From Amorphophallus konjac (lineage: Eukaryota > Streptophyta > Magnoliopsida > Alismatales > Araceae), in assembly GCA_022559845.1 (NCBI GenBank), contig CM040124.1, positions 72,997,491 through 73,061,490 of the forward strand: 64,000 nucleotides of DNA, written 5' to 3'. The notes under the pieces were generated by a model that did not search any database, was not told the DNA's origin, and was given only the letters and a program-made list of their open reading frames with translations. Of this stretch, positions 1-11,045 are shown one piece after another. Position 1 is the stretch's first letter. Each line of letters starts with the position of its first letter. A program made the position numbers and the translations under genes.

Positions 1-207
1 GCGAATACAATATTTCCACTGTCACGGGTACGGCCACATTGCTAGTGAGTGTCCCGCTCGCACCACCCTAGCCTTAGGTGTTGGAGGATCCGCACCTCCC
101 GAGCTTGAGCATGTCGATTACGAGGCCGATGAGGCACTGGCCGATGAATACTATGCCATGGGGGAAGAGCTGGGCGACCCTTCGGCCGCCCAGGATGTCG
201 CCACCTA
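1..207 (+). pseudogene. Gag C-terminus (zinc-knuckle tail) of a pol-less Ty3/gypsy chromovirus copy
   Basis: Frame 2 is open from the left edge to a TAG at 205-207. It encodes the end of a retrotransposon Gag nucleocapsid, which would bind and package element RNA in cytoplasmic particles. A CCHC knuckle of the form Cx2Cx4Hx4C is visible (FHCHGYGHIASECP) at about residues 5-18. The first Cys codon reads TAT (Tyr), a G-to-A change that should break zinc binding. The rest is an acidic tail. The N-terminal part lies outside the window. No protease or RT follows: the stop leads to a spacer and then an integrase-tail remnant, the same layout as the copies at 5516-8507 and 20283-23214. Confidence 0.75.
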
Positions 208-693
208 GTGGGTTTGCTGCTACCACCTTAGTCTAGAGTCGTGTATGAGTCGGTGTGTTTTCTTTGTGTGGTTTGTTTGTGTGGTGATTTTGAGTCGATT
301 GTTTGTGTGATTTTCATTCATGTGTCAGTGCATGGTGAGTCTGCATGTGTCTTATGCAAGCTCGTGTCGTTCTCTTATGAGTGTGAAGCGAGTCGACTCA
401 CTTGATGAGTATGGGATCGGTTTTACTTCTATATCCGGATCAGTCACCTATAGGGACTCAGCGGTGATTCCTAGTGAGTCTTCGAGCTGTTTCCTTCCTT
501 TTGAGAGTGCCCCTTCGGAGTGACCACCTTTAGCCATAGCAGTGCGCATATCGAGTATATATGGAATGAGCAGGTGCCGATCATTTGGAGTGGAGCATAC
601 CCACGTTACTTGGCACGGTGACAGATCCGCCGGAGTACCGGAGCAGCCATACCCCTACTCGACGGGGTCGAGTTCCTCCCACCCGGGGAGAAT
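208..693 (+). pseudogene. Pol-less spacer, decayed integrase C-terminal remnant and polypurine tract
   Basis: The spacer at about 229-290 resembles 7880-7940 of the next copy (GTCTAG-GTC-TGTATGAGTC followed by T-rich sequence). From about 395 the translation resembles the integrase tail of the R element at 57051-57535: a YGI-x-FxS motif, then TYRDSAVIPSE, which matches AYRDPTVIPSE in R. Frameshifts follow. The end reads PYSTGSSSSHPGRIDG-like, matching the chromovirus tail that overlaps the LTR start. The polypurine tract GGGGAGAAT is at 685-693, immediately before the LTR. Protease, RT, RNase H and most of integrase are absent. Homology to R is read by eye. Confidence 0.6.
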
Positions 694-2870
694 TGATGGG
701 GCATCAAAGGCGATTTCCATACACGGGTGAAGTGTATTTGTGTGTTATGGCTTGTATAAGATTGTAATTGTGTGATTTCTTTTATTTGGGCTCCTTGTAA
801 GGCTTATATCAAGCCAATGGGCCATTTGTAATGTAGAGTCCATGGCTAGGTTGCCATTAGTAGAGTCCATTAAGGAGCTTATGCCATATTGGGTCATTAG
901 GTGTCTAATGGGTCACTAATGCACTTAAGGCCCAACTTGGGTTACACTCCCTCATGGGCCAACTAAGTGGGAAGAGCCCATGCCTAGCATGAGCTATTAG
1001 GTTGCTCTTGGCCCATGAATGGCCTTGGCCCATGAAGGGGGGCGCAAGCTTCTTTGGCCTTATTAGGCTTGGTGGCTTGGTTGGTGTGTATTAGGTGGAG
1101 TTTGAATGTAATTAGTCTAAGGTTGAATGGAGATGGTCAAGGTGGATTAAACAATTGTATTTGGTGTGTTATTCACACCTCATCTCAGCCATTCAATCCC
1201 CAACCTTGATCCAAGGGTCCATATTAGATTTGATTGGAGTCATATATAATGTTGTATTTTCATAAGAAATTCAATGAAAAAATCAGAAAATTGTTGAGTC
1301 TCTTGGAGCTTGGTGCGCCCCTCTCTCCTCCCCCTGCTGTTCTTCCACCTTCAACCCCAGATCTAGAGTGGTTCTACCTCCCTTCATCCCCTCTCAACCT
1401 CTGATCATCACCGGTGCCGCCGCCGCCGCCGTTCGTGCCGCCTTCGAGCCGCCACGGGATCAATTTCGGTGTTCTGTCTTGCTGGACAGAGGTGAAGCTC
1501 GGAAATTCCTCAAGTCAGCCACGAGTTCAGATCGACTTCAAATTTTGAGGGTTGGTTCCTACCTTATAGACCCTTCCCCACAAAAAAATTCAGCTCCAAA
1601 TTCCCCCGTTTCATATTGTTTCCACTTCGTTCATTCCCCAAACTCAAATCAGATCTGTCTCTATCTACAGTGACAGAACCTTTGAGTTCGTCCCCTTCTA
1701 CCACCCTTTTAAATTTTGTTAGACCTCCCAATTTAACTGGGAATTCTGTCCATTTTTCCCTACCTCCACAATTTTTATTAATTTTTTTTGAGTCTTTTAC
1801 CTATTTTTCAAAATTCATGTTCTACCGGAGCTACAGTACTTCCAGTCAGATCCTAGATCCGACCTTCCTCCAGTAAACAAATCATAGAAATGCATAGACA
1901 CATCCAAACGTGTCCAAACTAACTTTGCCATCTTCCCAACTCAAAATCCTACAACTTTCATGAAGAAGTCGAAGTCTGAATCCAAGTTCTTCCTAGCGGT
2001 CAACGGCAGTTATCAGATATCAGCTCTGCAGATCTGAGTGTTTAGTTACTGTACAACAGGAGGTTGTAAATTCCATAAGTCAAGATCAGCGAAGATCCAG
2101 GGTAGATCTCTAGGCCTACATTGAAGTACTTCGAGTCAGCTTTCAAACGGCGCTAATTTCGTGTCAATCCGACATCGGATCTGATCGCAGCGTCCGTTCC
2201 CGTCCGAGCGCGCGCTGAAAATCAGAAAGTGCAGGTCCGTGGCCGGTTTTTCCGACCGGTGCCGAACGGAGCCGCCGGGCCTCCGGCCGGCGTTCCAGCG
2301 CGCCGCCATCCCAAGGAGAGACCCTCCGGGCATCCACCACTACAGCGGTGCCACCGGGTCCCACACGGCCCCTCCGGACAGCACGTGGGCCCCACCGTCA
2401 CGTGTTCGGGTGTTGCCGAAACAGCGCGAGAAGCCGCCCGTCAACCTGAATTCGGTCCTCCCGGACCCCATTGTGTAGCCCTTTACCTCCCTGCGTGGAG
2501 TGGGCAGCGGCTTGCATTTCTGTAATATTGTGTAATATTATTCCGGGAGTACGAGTTTCGGCCGGGTCCGTCGTCCCCACGCCGAGCGCGTGGAGGTATC
2601 GTATTCGCTCCTACACTTGGCATTTCGCTTATTTCTATATATGCTTGTTTATGCCGCTGCTAGAGAGCATGTGTAGGGGTATCTAGCTCGCTTTATTTTC
2701 ATATCACTGCTGCTGCGAGAGAGTGCGAGACCGTCCCGTGACCCGATCCGGGCACAAGTGAGAGCCGACCACCCTAGCTCACAGCCGGTTTCTCAACCGC
2801 GCACATCCGACGCTTCCCTCGTTAAGGGACGATCGCGAGCTTATCGTGTCCTTGGTCCCGTCCCGCATCA
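694..2870 (+). repeat. 3' LTR of the first chromovirus copy (2177 bp)
   Basis: It begins TGATGGGG right after the polypurine tract GGGGAGAAT and ends GTCCCGCATCA at 2870. The same end is seen in the LTRs ending at 25342 (plus) and starting at 54915 (minus), so the borders are supported by family comparison. A TATA-like box TATATAA is at 1243-1249. A conserved stem-loop with arms CCACGC/GCGTGG is at 2577-2593. The conserved block around 2475-2510 (CCTTTACCTCCCTGCGTGGA) recurs in the sister LTRs. The 5' LTR and its target duplication lie off the left edge. Small open frames inside this GC-rich LTR are not genes. Confidence 0.8.
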
Positions 2871-5515
2871 CAGATGCCTTCGGATGTCTTGAAACGGTGG
2901 ACGCCCATGAGGAGTTTTGGCAATTACAGCATGTTGGAGAGGGTTGCATGAGGTATGGACCTCGTCGGAGGAGAAGAACGCGACGGGCTCACCAGAGTCG
3001 GTGAAAGCTGGTGGGTGAACCGCAAGCCCAAGCGGTGGAGGCGAGAAGGTCGGCAAGAGGGCCTGGGAGAACGATGGGGCAGGGGCAGCCGGGAGGGGAG
3101 CCTACGCGCATGTGGGCAAACCACCGATAGAGTAGGAGGGCTGCGTCGAAGGAGCAGCGCCGTTGGACGACGAGGGCACGGGGGGGCCCAACACGAATTC
3201 ACGACCAAGAAGGGGGGCATCTAACGGATGTAGGATGGCACCGGAGATGCCACCGCCAGCAGCAGGATGCAAAACACCAAGCAGAGGGGGAGTTGCCACC
3301 TCTAGGCAACCACCAACGCCAGCAGCTGCCTCAAGGGTAGGCGTCTCGCCCGCAGGAGTAGTGCCAAGGATGGAGGGGGTGATGCAGAGACCGCAGGCAG
3401 ACGATGGGGAGGATTCAAACTGCAAAAATAGAGCATCGTTTAAAGTCGGTGTCCCATCCAGGGCAGGTGATGTGGAGACCAAATGCGGAGCTAGAGTCGG
3501 CGAGGTAGAGGTCCGAAGGGTAGAGGTCAACAAAGGAAGAAGGTCAACAGAGGAGGAAACCGAGGCACTAGATCCCGCCAGCGGTAGCGTGCTGGGGTGG
3601 CGAAAAATGTGGCAACCGGTGGTTAAGTGAGGCACTGTGGAGGGGAGGCCGACCGGAGGAGAGAGCCGAAGCTGAGCTCCAACACCGGTGAGCAGGGACA
3701 CAGTCGAGGCGGGTGGAGGCTTGGCAGCATAAGGATACGGAGGAACGACATGGGCAGCCCCACCACCCGCCGCCGGAGACGCTAAGACACCAAGACGACC
3801 ACTGTTATTCGTGGCCGAACTACCAACCCCAGAAACGAAGCAAAGGACAGCAGCGGTAGGGATGCGGGAACCACCAGCGCCGGGGGAGAGCCCAGGCAAG
3901 GAGGGAGTAGGCCCAAGATGAGGCGCACCGAAGGACGCCCCAGACGGCGGCGCCCCAGGACCGCTCGCAGCCGGAGATGCCAAGACACCCACGGCCGAGC
4001 AAGGTAGACCAAGAGCGGGAACCGCAACAGGGAGACCAGCGGCGGATACCAGCGGCTATGACTAGAGAGGGGTGAGGGAGGAACATGGCCTCCCCCCCCC
4101 CCACCGCTATCCATCGTCGGAGCTCAGGCGGCCGCGGGGAGGATCAGACCGCAGGGAGGGAGGGGGGTCGCGGGCGGCAGTCGGGCCTACCAGAGCAGTC
4201 GGGATGGATGGAGAAGCACCATCGGGTGGGTCTGCTGGCTGGCCGAAGGCACACTCGGCCCCCACCTTGTCACCACCTTCAGAAGAAGCAGACGCTGTAG
4301 GGGAAGGAACCACCTGTCGCACCGCAGGGGAGGTGGCAGGGACCACCACAGGAGCAGCCGTGGCGAGAGGAGAAGCGGGTGGTGGCTGAACCTCGACGCC
4401 CGAAGGGGTAGCAGGCTCAGCAGAGCATTAAGAGGGGTCAACCACCGCGGGTAGAGGAGGCGCCAAGGGAGCAGCAGAGGCAAATGGCAGTTGGAGCAGC
4501 ACCAAAGGCGTATGGAGGAGCCACAAGGGGCTTACGTGGGGAGGCTGGAGGGGCAACAGGCGGCGAGATGGTCGGGGGAGCAGCAGACGTGACAACACCA
4601 ACTGAAAGGTTGTCAACCGCTGCGTGACCAGGTAGAGGGCCCACGGGAGCATCATCAGAAGAAGGGGTGTCTTCGACGTGAGGAGAAAGGCTGGCAGGGT
4701 CACCCTGGCTAGCAGCCATAGGAGGCTGGGCAAACGATCCTGCACCCACGACTGAAGCAAGTGGGGAGGTTGCCCAGACACCGCAGGCTTCACAGCGGCT
4801 AACAGGGGCAGTACTGTCAAGCTAGGAGAACCCAGATCCGGAGGGGGAGTAGTCGCCATGAACCCCTGTGGAATCGCCAAGGCAGGGGGAGTCACAGGGC
4901 TTGGCAAGCGAGCTGGAAGCGAGTAGGAAGGAGCACCTGCATCTCCAGTAGGCAGTGCAGCAGAGTCTTGCGGTGGAGGGGCAAGAGCCGAGGGGGGACC
5001 GCAAGTGTAGGCTTTGGGGGGGACCACTGCCAGCACCGAGGGAAGGCGTCCAAGACGTGCCAAACTGGGAGCGGCATCTGCAGAAGGGCCAGCAGAAGAC
5101 TTGTTGCACTTAGAGTCAGGGTGACCCAGACGCTTGTAGGACTTGCAATAGAGTGGGGGGTCCTTATACTCAATGGGCTGCCAGAAGCGTGCGTTGCCAT
5201 GACCATAGAGGACCCTCTTGGGGAGGTCCTTAGAGATGTCCAACTACACACAAACGCGAGCGGCAAGCGATCGTGTGAGGCATATGGTATTCCGGTCGAC
5301 TTGCAAGGTTGGGCCAATGTTCTCGGCGATGGAGAGTATCATTGCCTCACAGTAGAAGTTCACCGGGAGGTTCGGCAGCTCCAACCAAATAGGGACCAGA
5401 GGGGAGTCAGCTTCCTTGGAGAAGTCCATGGTCCATTTGAAGAAGGTGAACGGCCTTCCTTTGATGTAGAGTGTGTCCTTCAATAATACTTGCAGAAAAT
5501 CCTCTTTATTATGGA
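2871..5515 (-). pseudogene. LINE ORF1-like remnant: DUF4283-type domain, CCHC knuckle, Pro/Ser-rich tail
   Basis: Read on the minus strand from about 5515, the protein begins with a DUF4283-like region: GRPFTFFKWTMDFSKEAD, then PLVPIWLELPNLP. About 90 residues later comes a zinc-knuckle region (PPLYCKSYKRLGHPDSKC). DUF4283 plus a CCHC_4 knuckle is typical of plant non-LTR retrotransposon ORF1, a nucleic-acid-binding chaperone. The second knuckle Cys is Tyr. A TAG at 5244-5246 breaks the frame; copy 2 has CAG there (20001-20003). Below about 4900 the product is low-complexity Pro/Ala/Ser/Leu in shifting frames (pieces at 4428-4749 and 3102-3992). No endonuclease or RT is present. I see nothing recognisable in 2871-3100. 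The plus-strand frames over this stretch are shadows. Confidence 0.7.
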
Positions 5516-7789
5516 AACGAAGCAGCAGATGGCTTGGAGCGCCCGCCCCTCACTGGGCCCTCGAACCGCAGCTTCGTGACCTTGGTCTTGAGGACTATGA
5601 GTCCGATAATGCTTATGAGGGGTATGGCCGGCGCCATCGTGGCTTTCATCAGCCGAGAGATGAGGAGGACGATAGAGTCCTTAGGACCGCGCGAGCAGAC
5701 CCTCCCACTTTTGATGGGTCCTTGGACCCGAAGGTCTATCTTGATTGGGAGGCTGGCATGGACCGGTACTTCGAGTGGTTCGAGATGACGGACCACCTGA
5801 GAGTCAAGTTCGCTAAAATGAAGCTGTTAGGGCAAGCGCAAACTTATTGGAGGAATGTGCAGAGCTTGCTATTTCAACGCCAGGAGCCCCATGTTAATCT
5901 TGGAATGAGATGAAGAACAAGCTTCAGCTAAAGTATCTTTTTGCCACGTACCGTTAGAGGCTCATTGACAGGTGCCCATAGTTGTCAAGGCGCGGCGCCT
6001 AGGCGGGAAGGTGGTTTCGCGAAGCCTAGGCGCCCCCACGCCTTGTTGGGCTTGAAAAAGGCGCCGCCTAGGTGCCACTTGGGTGGCCTAGGCGCCCAAA
6101 GCGGCGCCTAGGCGGCCCCCTTCTATCTTTGTCTCTCTCTCCCCCTTCTTGAACCCCGCGACCTGACCGCGTAGGTCGATCCACGTGCGAGGGCGCACGA
6201 TAGCGCGTTCGGACTCCACACTCTAACACTCTCTCTCTATTTATCTCTCACACTCACAGTGAGACCCACCCTCTCTCTCTCTCTCTCCTACCCCCTCTCT
6301 CTGTCTGTATATCTCTTCTCTCCCCTTGCCCCCTTCTCTCTCTTTCCCCCACCCTTCCTCCTCTCTCTCTCTATCTCACACACACACAGTTCACAACTTT
6401 CTCTCTCAGTCCCTCTCTCTATCCTGCCTTCTCCCATTTTTAATTAATAATGGGGTTAATTTGTTAATAAAGTATTTTAAATTTTAATTTAGAATTTTGT
6501 ATGTCTTATTTTTTATAGTGGTCATCTATGGTACTTCCCTAGTTATGTGTTGGTTTACTTTATTATTGATTGTATATGATAAATGATAATGGGAGATGTC
6601 TTTTTCTTTTCGTATCTGTTTTATATTATATGTATGTTGTTTCAAGTATGATTTGCATATTTTTGGAAGAAATTGGTAAACAACATGTTAGTATTTTATT
6701 TATTCTGAAAGTCCAATTTTTAATGTTAATTTTATCTCAAAATAAATTTTGATATTTTATTGCAATATCACTTCTATTAATTTTTATTTCTATGTTCATA
6801 CTAGTGTTGTTTTCCATATTTGTAATAATCAAGATTAATTTATATAAAAAAATTACGTATATATTAATGATGATATTTTTTATGAACTTGACGCCTAAGC
6901 GCTTACGCTTAGGCAGGCGCCTAAGCGCTTACGCTTAGGCAAGCGCCTAAGCGCTTAGGCACTCGAGGACCCCAAGCTCGCCTTGGTTGCCTTGTCGCCT
7001 TGACAACTATGCATGTGGCAGAATCTCAACCAAGGGGATCGGTCTGTGTCCCAGTACATCGCAGAGTTTGATGAATATTTTTTACGATGTGACGTCTCAG
7101 AAGAGAGCACGATGCCTGTTTCCCGCTTCCGTCATGGTCTACGACCCCACTTTCAGTATGAACTCTTTCGCTGCAATGTAACCACCCTGGAGGTCGCATA
7201 TCAGGCCGCTCTCGAGTTGGAGCAGTTTGAGTCGGAGTTCACTCCCGTCCAGGGATCGGGGACCATCTATCAACGTGGGTCCGACCCTTGTACCACGCCC
7301 AGTTCTTATAGTCAATTTCTGGTGGCTCGTCCCCCGGAACCCCCTCGCCAGGGCCCTACTGCTCTCAGGCCTCACACTTTCCCTCCAAGGGATCCTTCCC
7401 CTCGCCAACAGGCGGCATTCCCCACCCCGCGCCCTCAGCAGCCCACGTAGCCTGCCCGACCCCTGCTCCAACCACCCTCGGCTCGTCTAGAAGACAAGGG
7501 AAAAGGGACGATAATCGATGGACCATCCTCAAGCACAGGGCCACGTGACCAGTGCTATAGGTGTGGTGGAGTTGGCCATTTTGCAACCAAGTGTCCCACC
7601 CTAGAATCGTTGGCTATTTCGGACACTCCAGCCCGCGACCCCACACCAGAGCTAGTGCCGGTCAGCTATAAGTCAGATCCAGAACTCGCGGAGGAGTTCT
7701 TTGATGAGCTATTAGAAGAGCACGCTGACGTCCCGGGTACTCAAAACCAGGACCATGTGCAGTTGGGTGTGATCCTCCCAAACCTCTGA
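5516..7789 (+). pseudogene. Ty3/gypsy (chromovirus) gag, split by a hAT-like insertion
   Basis: The Gag capsid region runs in 5516-5967 with DPKVYLDWEAGMDRYFEWFE, then KMKLLGQAQTYWRNV. It resumes at 7013 with WQNLNQGDRSVSQYIAEFDE and a conserved GLRPHFQYELF block. The zinc knuckle (CYRCGGVGHFATKCP) is at about 7550-7600, and the acidic tail ends at a TGA at 7787-7789. R encodes the same Gag at 62971-64000, which supports the call. Breaks: the 1035-bp transposon at 5976-7010, a TAG at 5953-5955, a frameshift near 5905 and a TAG at 7448-7450 (copy 2 reads TTG there). The N-terminus is missing because the element abuts the LINE remnant at about 5515; no 5' LTR is present. Confidence 0.8.
5976..7010. 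mobile_element. Non-autonomous hAT-like DNA transposon, copy 1 (1035 bp)
   Basis: The ends are inverted: CCATAGTTGTCAAGGCG on the left and CGCCTTGACAACTAT on the right. Subterminal GC-rich palindromes of the GGCGCCTAGGCG and CCTAAGCGCTTACGCTTAGG type are present. The middle is AT-rich, preceded by a CT-rich microsatellite at about 6125-6425. It interrupts the gag codon series RLIDRW/QNL. Flanks here read ACAGGTGC (5968-5975) and GCATGTGG (7011-7018); in copy 2 both flanks are a perfect 8-bp ACAGGTGG. An 8-bp duplication is characteristic of hAT elements. There is no transposase, so it would depend on a partner. Confidence 0.75.
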
Positions 7790-8507
7790 AATCCCATAGG
7801 AGGCCAGTAGGTACATAGGTGTCTAGGCGTCCCCAACTTTGGGTTTTTTCGTTTGTATGCTAGTATTACTTATGGGTGTCAAGGTTTGTCTAGGGTCATG
7901 TATGAGTCTGTTTTGCTTTATTTATACAGTTTGTTTGTCGAGCATATAGGAGTTTGCATAGTCATCATTTTCAAGGCCAGCAACGTACGTATAAGGAGTT
8001 AGCTGACGCACACCGACGCGTCCGTGAGTTCCAAAAGGGTGAGTACATCATGGTCAGGGTTAGACCTGAACGATTTCCCTCAAGGACCGTGAAGAAACTC
8101 CAGGACCATGGTGCCAGCCCTTTTCGAGTAGTAAAGCGAGTGGGATCCAATGCGTACATTATTGAACTACGAGACGACTATGGTATCAGTTCGATGTTCA
8201 ATGTTTTAGATCATGCAGCATATTGGAACCCCGCTGTGATTCCTAGTGAGTTTTTGGGCTTTCTCCACCTATTGTGAGTGACACACCACCCGAGAGTCCA
8301 CCTCTTCTAGTCCCATTACAATAACGCAAGCATATAGATTGTATACTGGATGAGCAGGTGACCACCACCAAGAACGGAGCCTACCAAACACTTCTTAGTG
8401 CGTTGGCGATGATGCCCCGAGACGAACAACGCCTTGATCACATGCGGAGAGCTCAAGCATCGGGACCCTTACTCAATGGGGTCGAGTTCCTCTCACCACG
8501 GGAGAAT
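7790..8507 (+). pseudogene. Pol-less spacer plus integrase C-terminal remnant and polypurine tract
   Basis: After the gag stop, a roughly 190-bp non-coding spacer leads directly into integrase-tail sequence at about 7985: YKELADAH, then VRVRPERFPSRTVKKLQDHG, PFRVVKRVGSNAYIIEL and PAVIPSE. This equals the C-terminal beta-barrel and tail of R integrase (57051-57620). Everything between Gag and this tail (protease, RT, RNase H, integrase core) is missing. The frame breaks at 8277. Degenerate traces of the EQVTTTKNGAYQ region and the final SMGSSSSHHGRIG tail run to the polypurine tract GGGAGAAT at 8500-8507. Confidence 0.7.
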
Positions 8508-10435
8508 TGGTGAGGAGACACGCCGCAGTACACGCCGGTGGACGAGGACACGCCGGAGCCCCTTTAGCTCGAGGAGGACCTGGAACCATCGATCAAGCTT
8601 TCACCTTGATTCCACATTTTTTTAGTCTTGTGTGGGCCCTATTTAGTCCATGTGGACAATTACTATTGTAATGGGCCAAGAGTGGACAAGTGTGAAAGGG
8701 GCATAGTGTGAATAGGTGTGCTAGTGTGAATGGGTTCACAAGTGTGAATGGGTCACAAGTGTGAATGGGTAATCTAGTGTGAACAAGTGTGAATGGGGAT
8801 TAGGTGTGAAAGGGTTCATGACCTAGGTGTGAAAGGATTATGGGCTTGGGTGTGAATGCATGGGTTGCTTGGTAGGCTTTCCTTGGTCCAAGATTGGAAT
8901 TCCACCTTCCTTCCATGACCATTCAAGGTGGAGGGAAGGTTCCTCCCTCCCACCATCGAAGCAACCCCTTCCCCACTTGTCTTGGTCGCAGCCCCCCCCT
9001 CTCCCCCTCTCCCCATGTCATTCCAAGCTCCCCCTCCCCCCTTGTATGTCTATATAAGCTCATGTATAGTGTCTTGTGAAAGCTAATGAAATTTGAAGTT
9101 TTGAATGAAATTGAGTATTCTTGATAGAGTGATTCTCTTGGTGTTCTCCCTTGAGTGTGATGCTCAAGAGCTAGTCCTGCGACGGGATCTAGCTAGGGTG
9201 CGACTCCCCTTACCGAGGTGCAACGCCGAGGCTCTGTTATCGCTACGTTCGAGTGCTGCTTCCGAGTCTGTCCACCCAGATCTCAACTCCAAATTACCAA
9301 CCTCCCACAATCGTCTCCTCTTCAGATCTGAAGGTTGTAATTTTACCAGAGGAAGAGCTGTAAGCTAGGAAAGACTCAGTGCTAGTTTCACGTCGATCGG
9401 AGTTCCAGATCACCAGCAACAATTCCGATGGTGAAGCTATGCATCGCCGCCTATTCCTGCGAGCCAGATTTACTCCTCCCTGATACAAAAATCCCCCAGA
9501 TCTTCCCTCAACCCCTTTGGATTTGAAATCTGGAGAGGTCGTACCTCTCCTTGTCTTCTTCGCAACGCCGCCAACCTCACATCGTTCATAGATCCGTGCT
9601 GATCCTGGCGAATATTATTGTGGGCCTACGCCGACCACCCTACGCAGATCCAATCCAGAACCAGAAGCGACTTACAGAAGATGCCCCACCTTCCTCCTTG
9701 CAAATCTAACCAAACCCCTTGGTCTGGGTCTTCATCTGGATGTCGCCGATGATCTCCAACCAGTGGCAATCCATTCCGACACCGGGGCATATTTTTCCCA
9801 TAATTCTTTGTCTACCTGTGCAGTTCTGTATGAACATAATCAGAGCCCTAGTGTAGTTGCTGTCACGCCCAGATCAAATCAGATCTGATCACGCCACTTA
9901 GCCGAGGTGTTCTTCATCCAGTCGTCGACATTCTCCAACAAACGGCACTCTGATCGGATGTCGCATCTAGCCGTACCGACCTCCACAACTTTGCTGCGCC
10001 GGGTGACCAGCGCGGGCAGAATCACTCGGCTTCCAATCGGCTCACCCGATCGGCCCCGACTCCCCTCCCTCGTCTCCTACGAGTGCTGCTCGCAACCCGT
10101 GTTTCAGCAACCCTAAAATTTACTATTGTAGCCCTTTACCTCCATGCATGGTGTGGGCCATTATTCTAAAATTATAATATTAATCATTTGTTGTGTATCA
10201 GGGTTGTCAGATTCGGCCGGGGTTTCCTTCCCCACGCGCTAGTCGTGAAGGTACGCACACGTTCCTTACACTCGCATTTGCTTATCTAGTATACTGTTAT
10301 ATATGCTGCGTTTGTGAGGTTAGGGTCGTATCCAAATACAAATCACCGCGATTGTGAGTGTGAGAACCGTTCCTTAACTCCATTCGAGCATCGAGCTCGA
10401 ACTGCATCCCCTAAGCGACAGTGGTTCCTTAACCG
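8508..10435 (+). repeat. 3' LTR of the second chromovirus copy, truncated by M
   Basis: It starts TGGTGAGGAG after the polypurine tract. It is close to the complete LTR at 23215-25342 as far as CCTTAACCG at 10435, where M LTR sequence takes over, so about 180 bp of the LTR end are lost. The TATA box TATATAAG is at 9051-9058. A stem-loop with arms CCACG/CGTGA is at 10232-10248; the outermost pair is lost here and intact in the sister copy. Pyrimidine-rich sequence lies at 8990-9040. Confidence 0.8.
8665..8850 (+). repeat. Imperfect short tandem repeats (GTGTGAATGGG) inside the LTR
   Basis: Many copies of a roughly 10-20 bp unit built on AGTGTGAATGGG or GTGTGAAAGG occur in the U3-like part of the LTR, about 200-400 bp upstream of the TATA box. 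The sister LTR has the same array at about 23390-23580 with a different copy number. No function is evident; such arrays in U3 may act as enhancers or simply slip. Confidence 0.7.
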
Positions 10436-10957
10436 AAATCGAATTGACGACATGATGCATGTCTTCAATTAATTGACGACTGTTTGCACAGTCTTCAATT
10501 TGGTAATTGACGCCCTGGTCAGGGGCGTCATTTACAAAACTGTTTCACTATTCATGCACTATTCATGTACTATTCATCCGTGTGAAAATGTTCTGAATCT
10601 GGAATTAATGATACAAATATGTTGAGAAAAATGTCAGGATTCAGAAACATGTTCATACAAAAATTTAGTGCTTTAAGTTGATAGTTATTGATTTTTGAAT
10701 ATGTTGAATTATCAATTACTCAAAATTCCAGAAATCAAATTGACGACATGATACATGTCTTCAATTAATTGACGATTGTTTGCACAGTCTTGAATTTGGT
10801 AATTGACGCCCTGGTCAGGGGCATCATTTACAGAAACTGGTTTACTATTTATGTACTATTCATCCGTGTGAAAATGTTCTAAATCAGAAAATAATGATAC
10901 GAATATGTTGTGAAAAAGTTTTGAATTTACGTAAAGGTATTTATCGGGGGTGCTACA
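10436..10957 (-). repeat. M element 3' LTR, truncated and internally deleted
   Basis: On the minus strand the LTR begins TGTAGCACCCCCGATAAAT next to the polypurine tract, matching the intact LTR end at 19917 (TGTAGCATCCCCGATAAAT). It holds two 295-bp repeat monomers (starts at 10445 and 10741). It lacks about 1.4 kb present in the 5' LTR between the last monomer and the terminus (junction near 10918). At 10435/10436 it breaks off inside a monomer and joins the chromovirus LTR, so the true distal end is missing. Confidence 0.8.
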
Positions 10958-10970
10958 CCCTCCCCCACTT
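10958..10970 (-). promoter_or_regulatory. M polypurine tract (plus-strand DNA primer site)
   Basis: The minus strand reads AAGTGGGGGAGGG directly before the LTR start TGTAGCACC. This is the expected position and composition of the RNase H-resistant primer for second-strand DNA synthesis. Confidence 0.8.
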
Positions 10971-11045
10971 AAACAAATTTGGTCCCCAAATTCAACTACA
11001 TTATACGGGAATAGGAAAGGTGCAGAGTACTTACAATTAGAATAA

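Larger units (their letters stand above)
5160..10435. repeat. Segmental duplication, copy 1 (about 5.28 kb)
   Basis: This stretch matches 19918-25158 in order and in content: LINE ORF1 fragment, gag start, hAT-like insertion at the same gag codon, gag tail, spacer, integrase remnant and LTR. The match starts at GTCCTTATACTC (5160 and 19918) and ends at CCTTAACCG (10435 and 25158). On the left, copy 1 continues without a break into the rest of the LINE ORF1. On the right it is cut by the M element. Scattered substitutions and small indels show the duplication is not recent. Confidence 0.85.

Noticed and set aside
2229..2525. Open frames in the GC-rich part of the first LTR
   Set aside because: Both strands are open because of base composition; they lie wholly inside the LTR and show no domain.
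3163..3630. 155-codon plus-strand frame
   Set aside because: Shadow of the Pro/Ser-rich LINE ORF1 tail on the other strand; low complexity.
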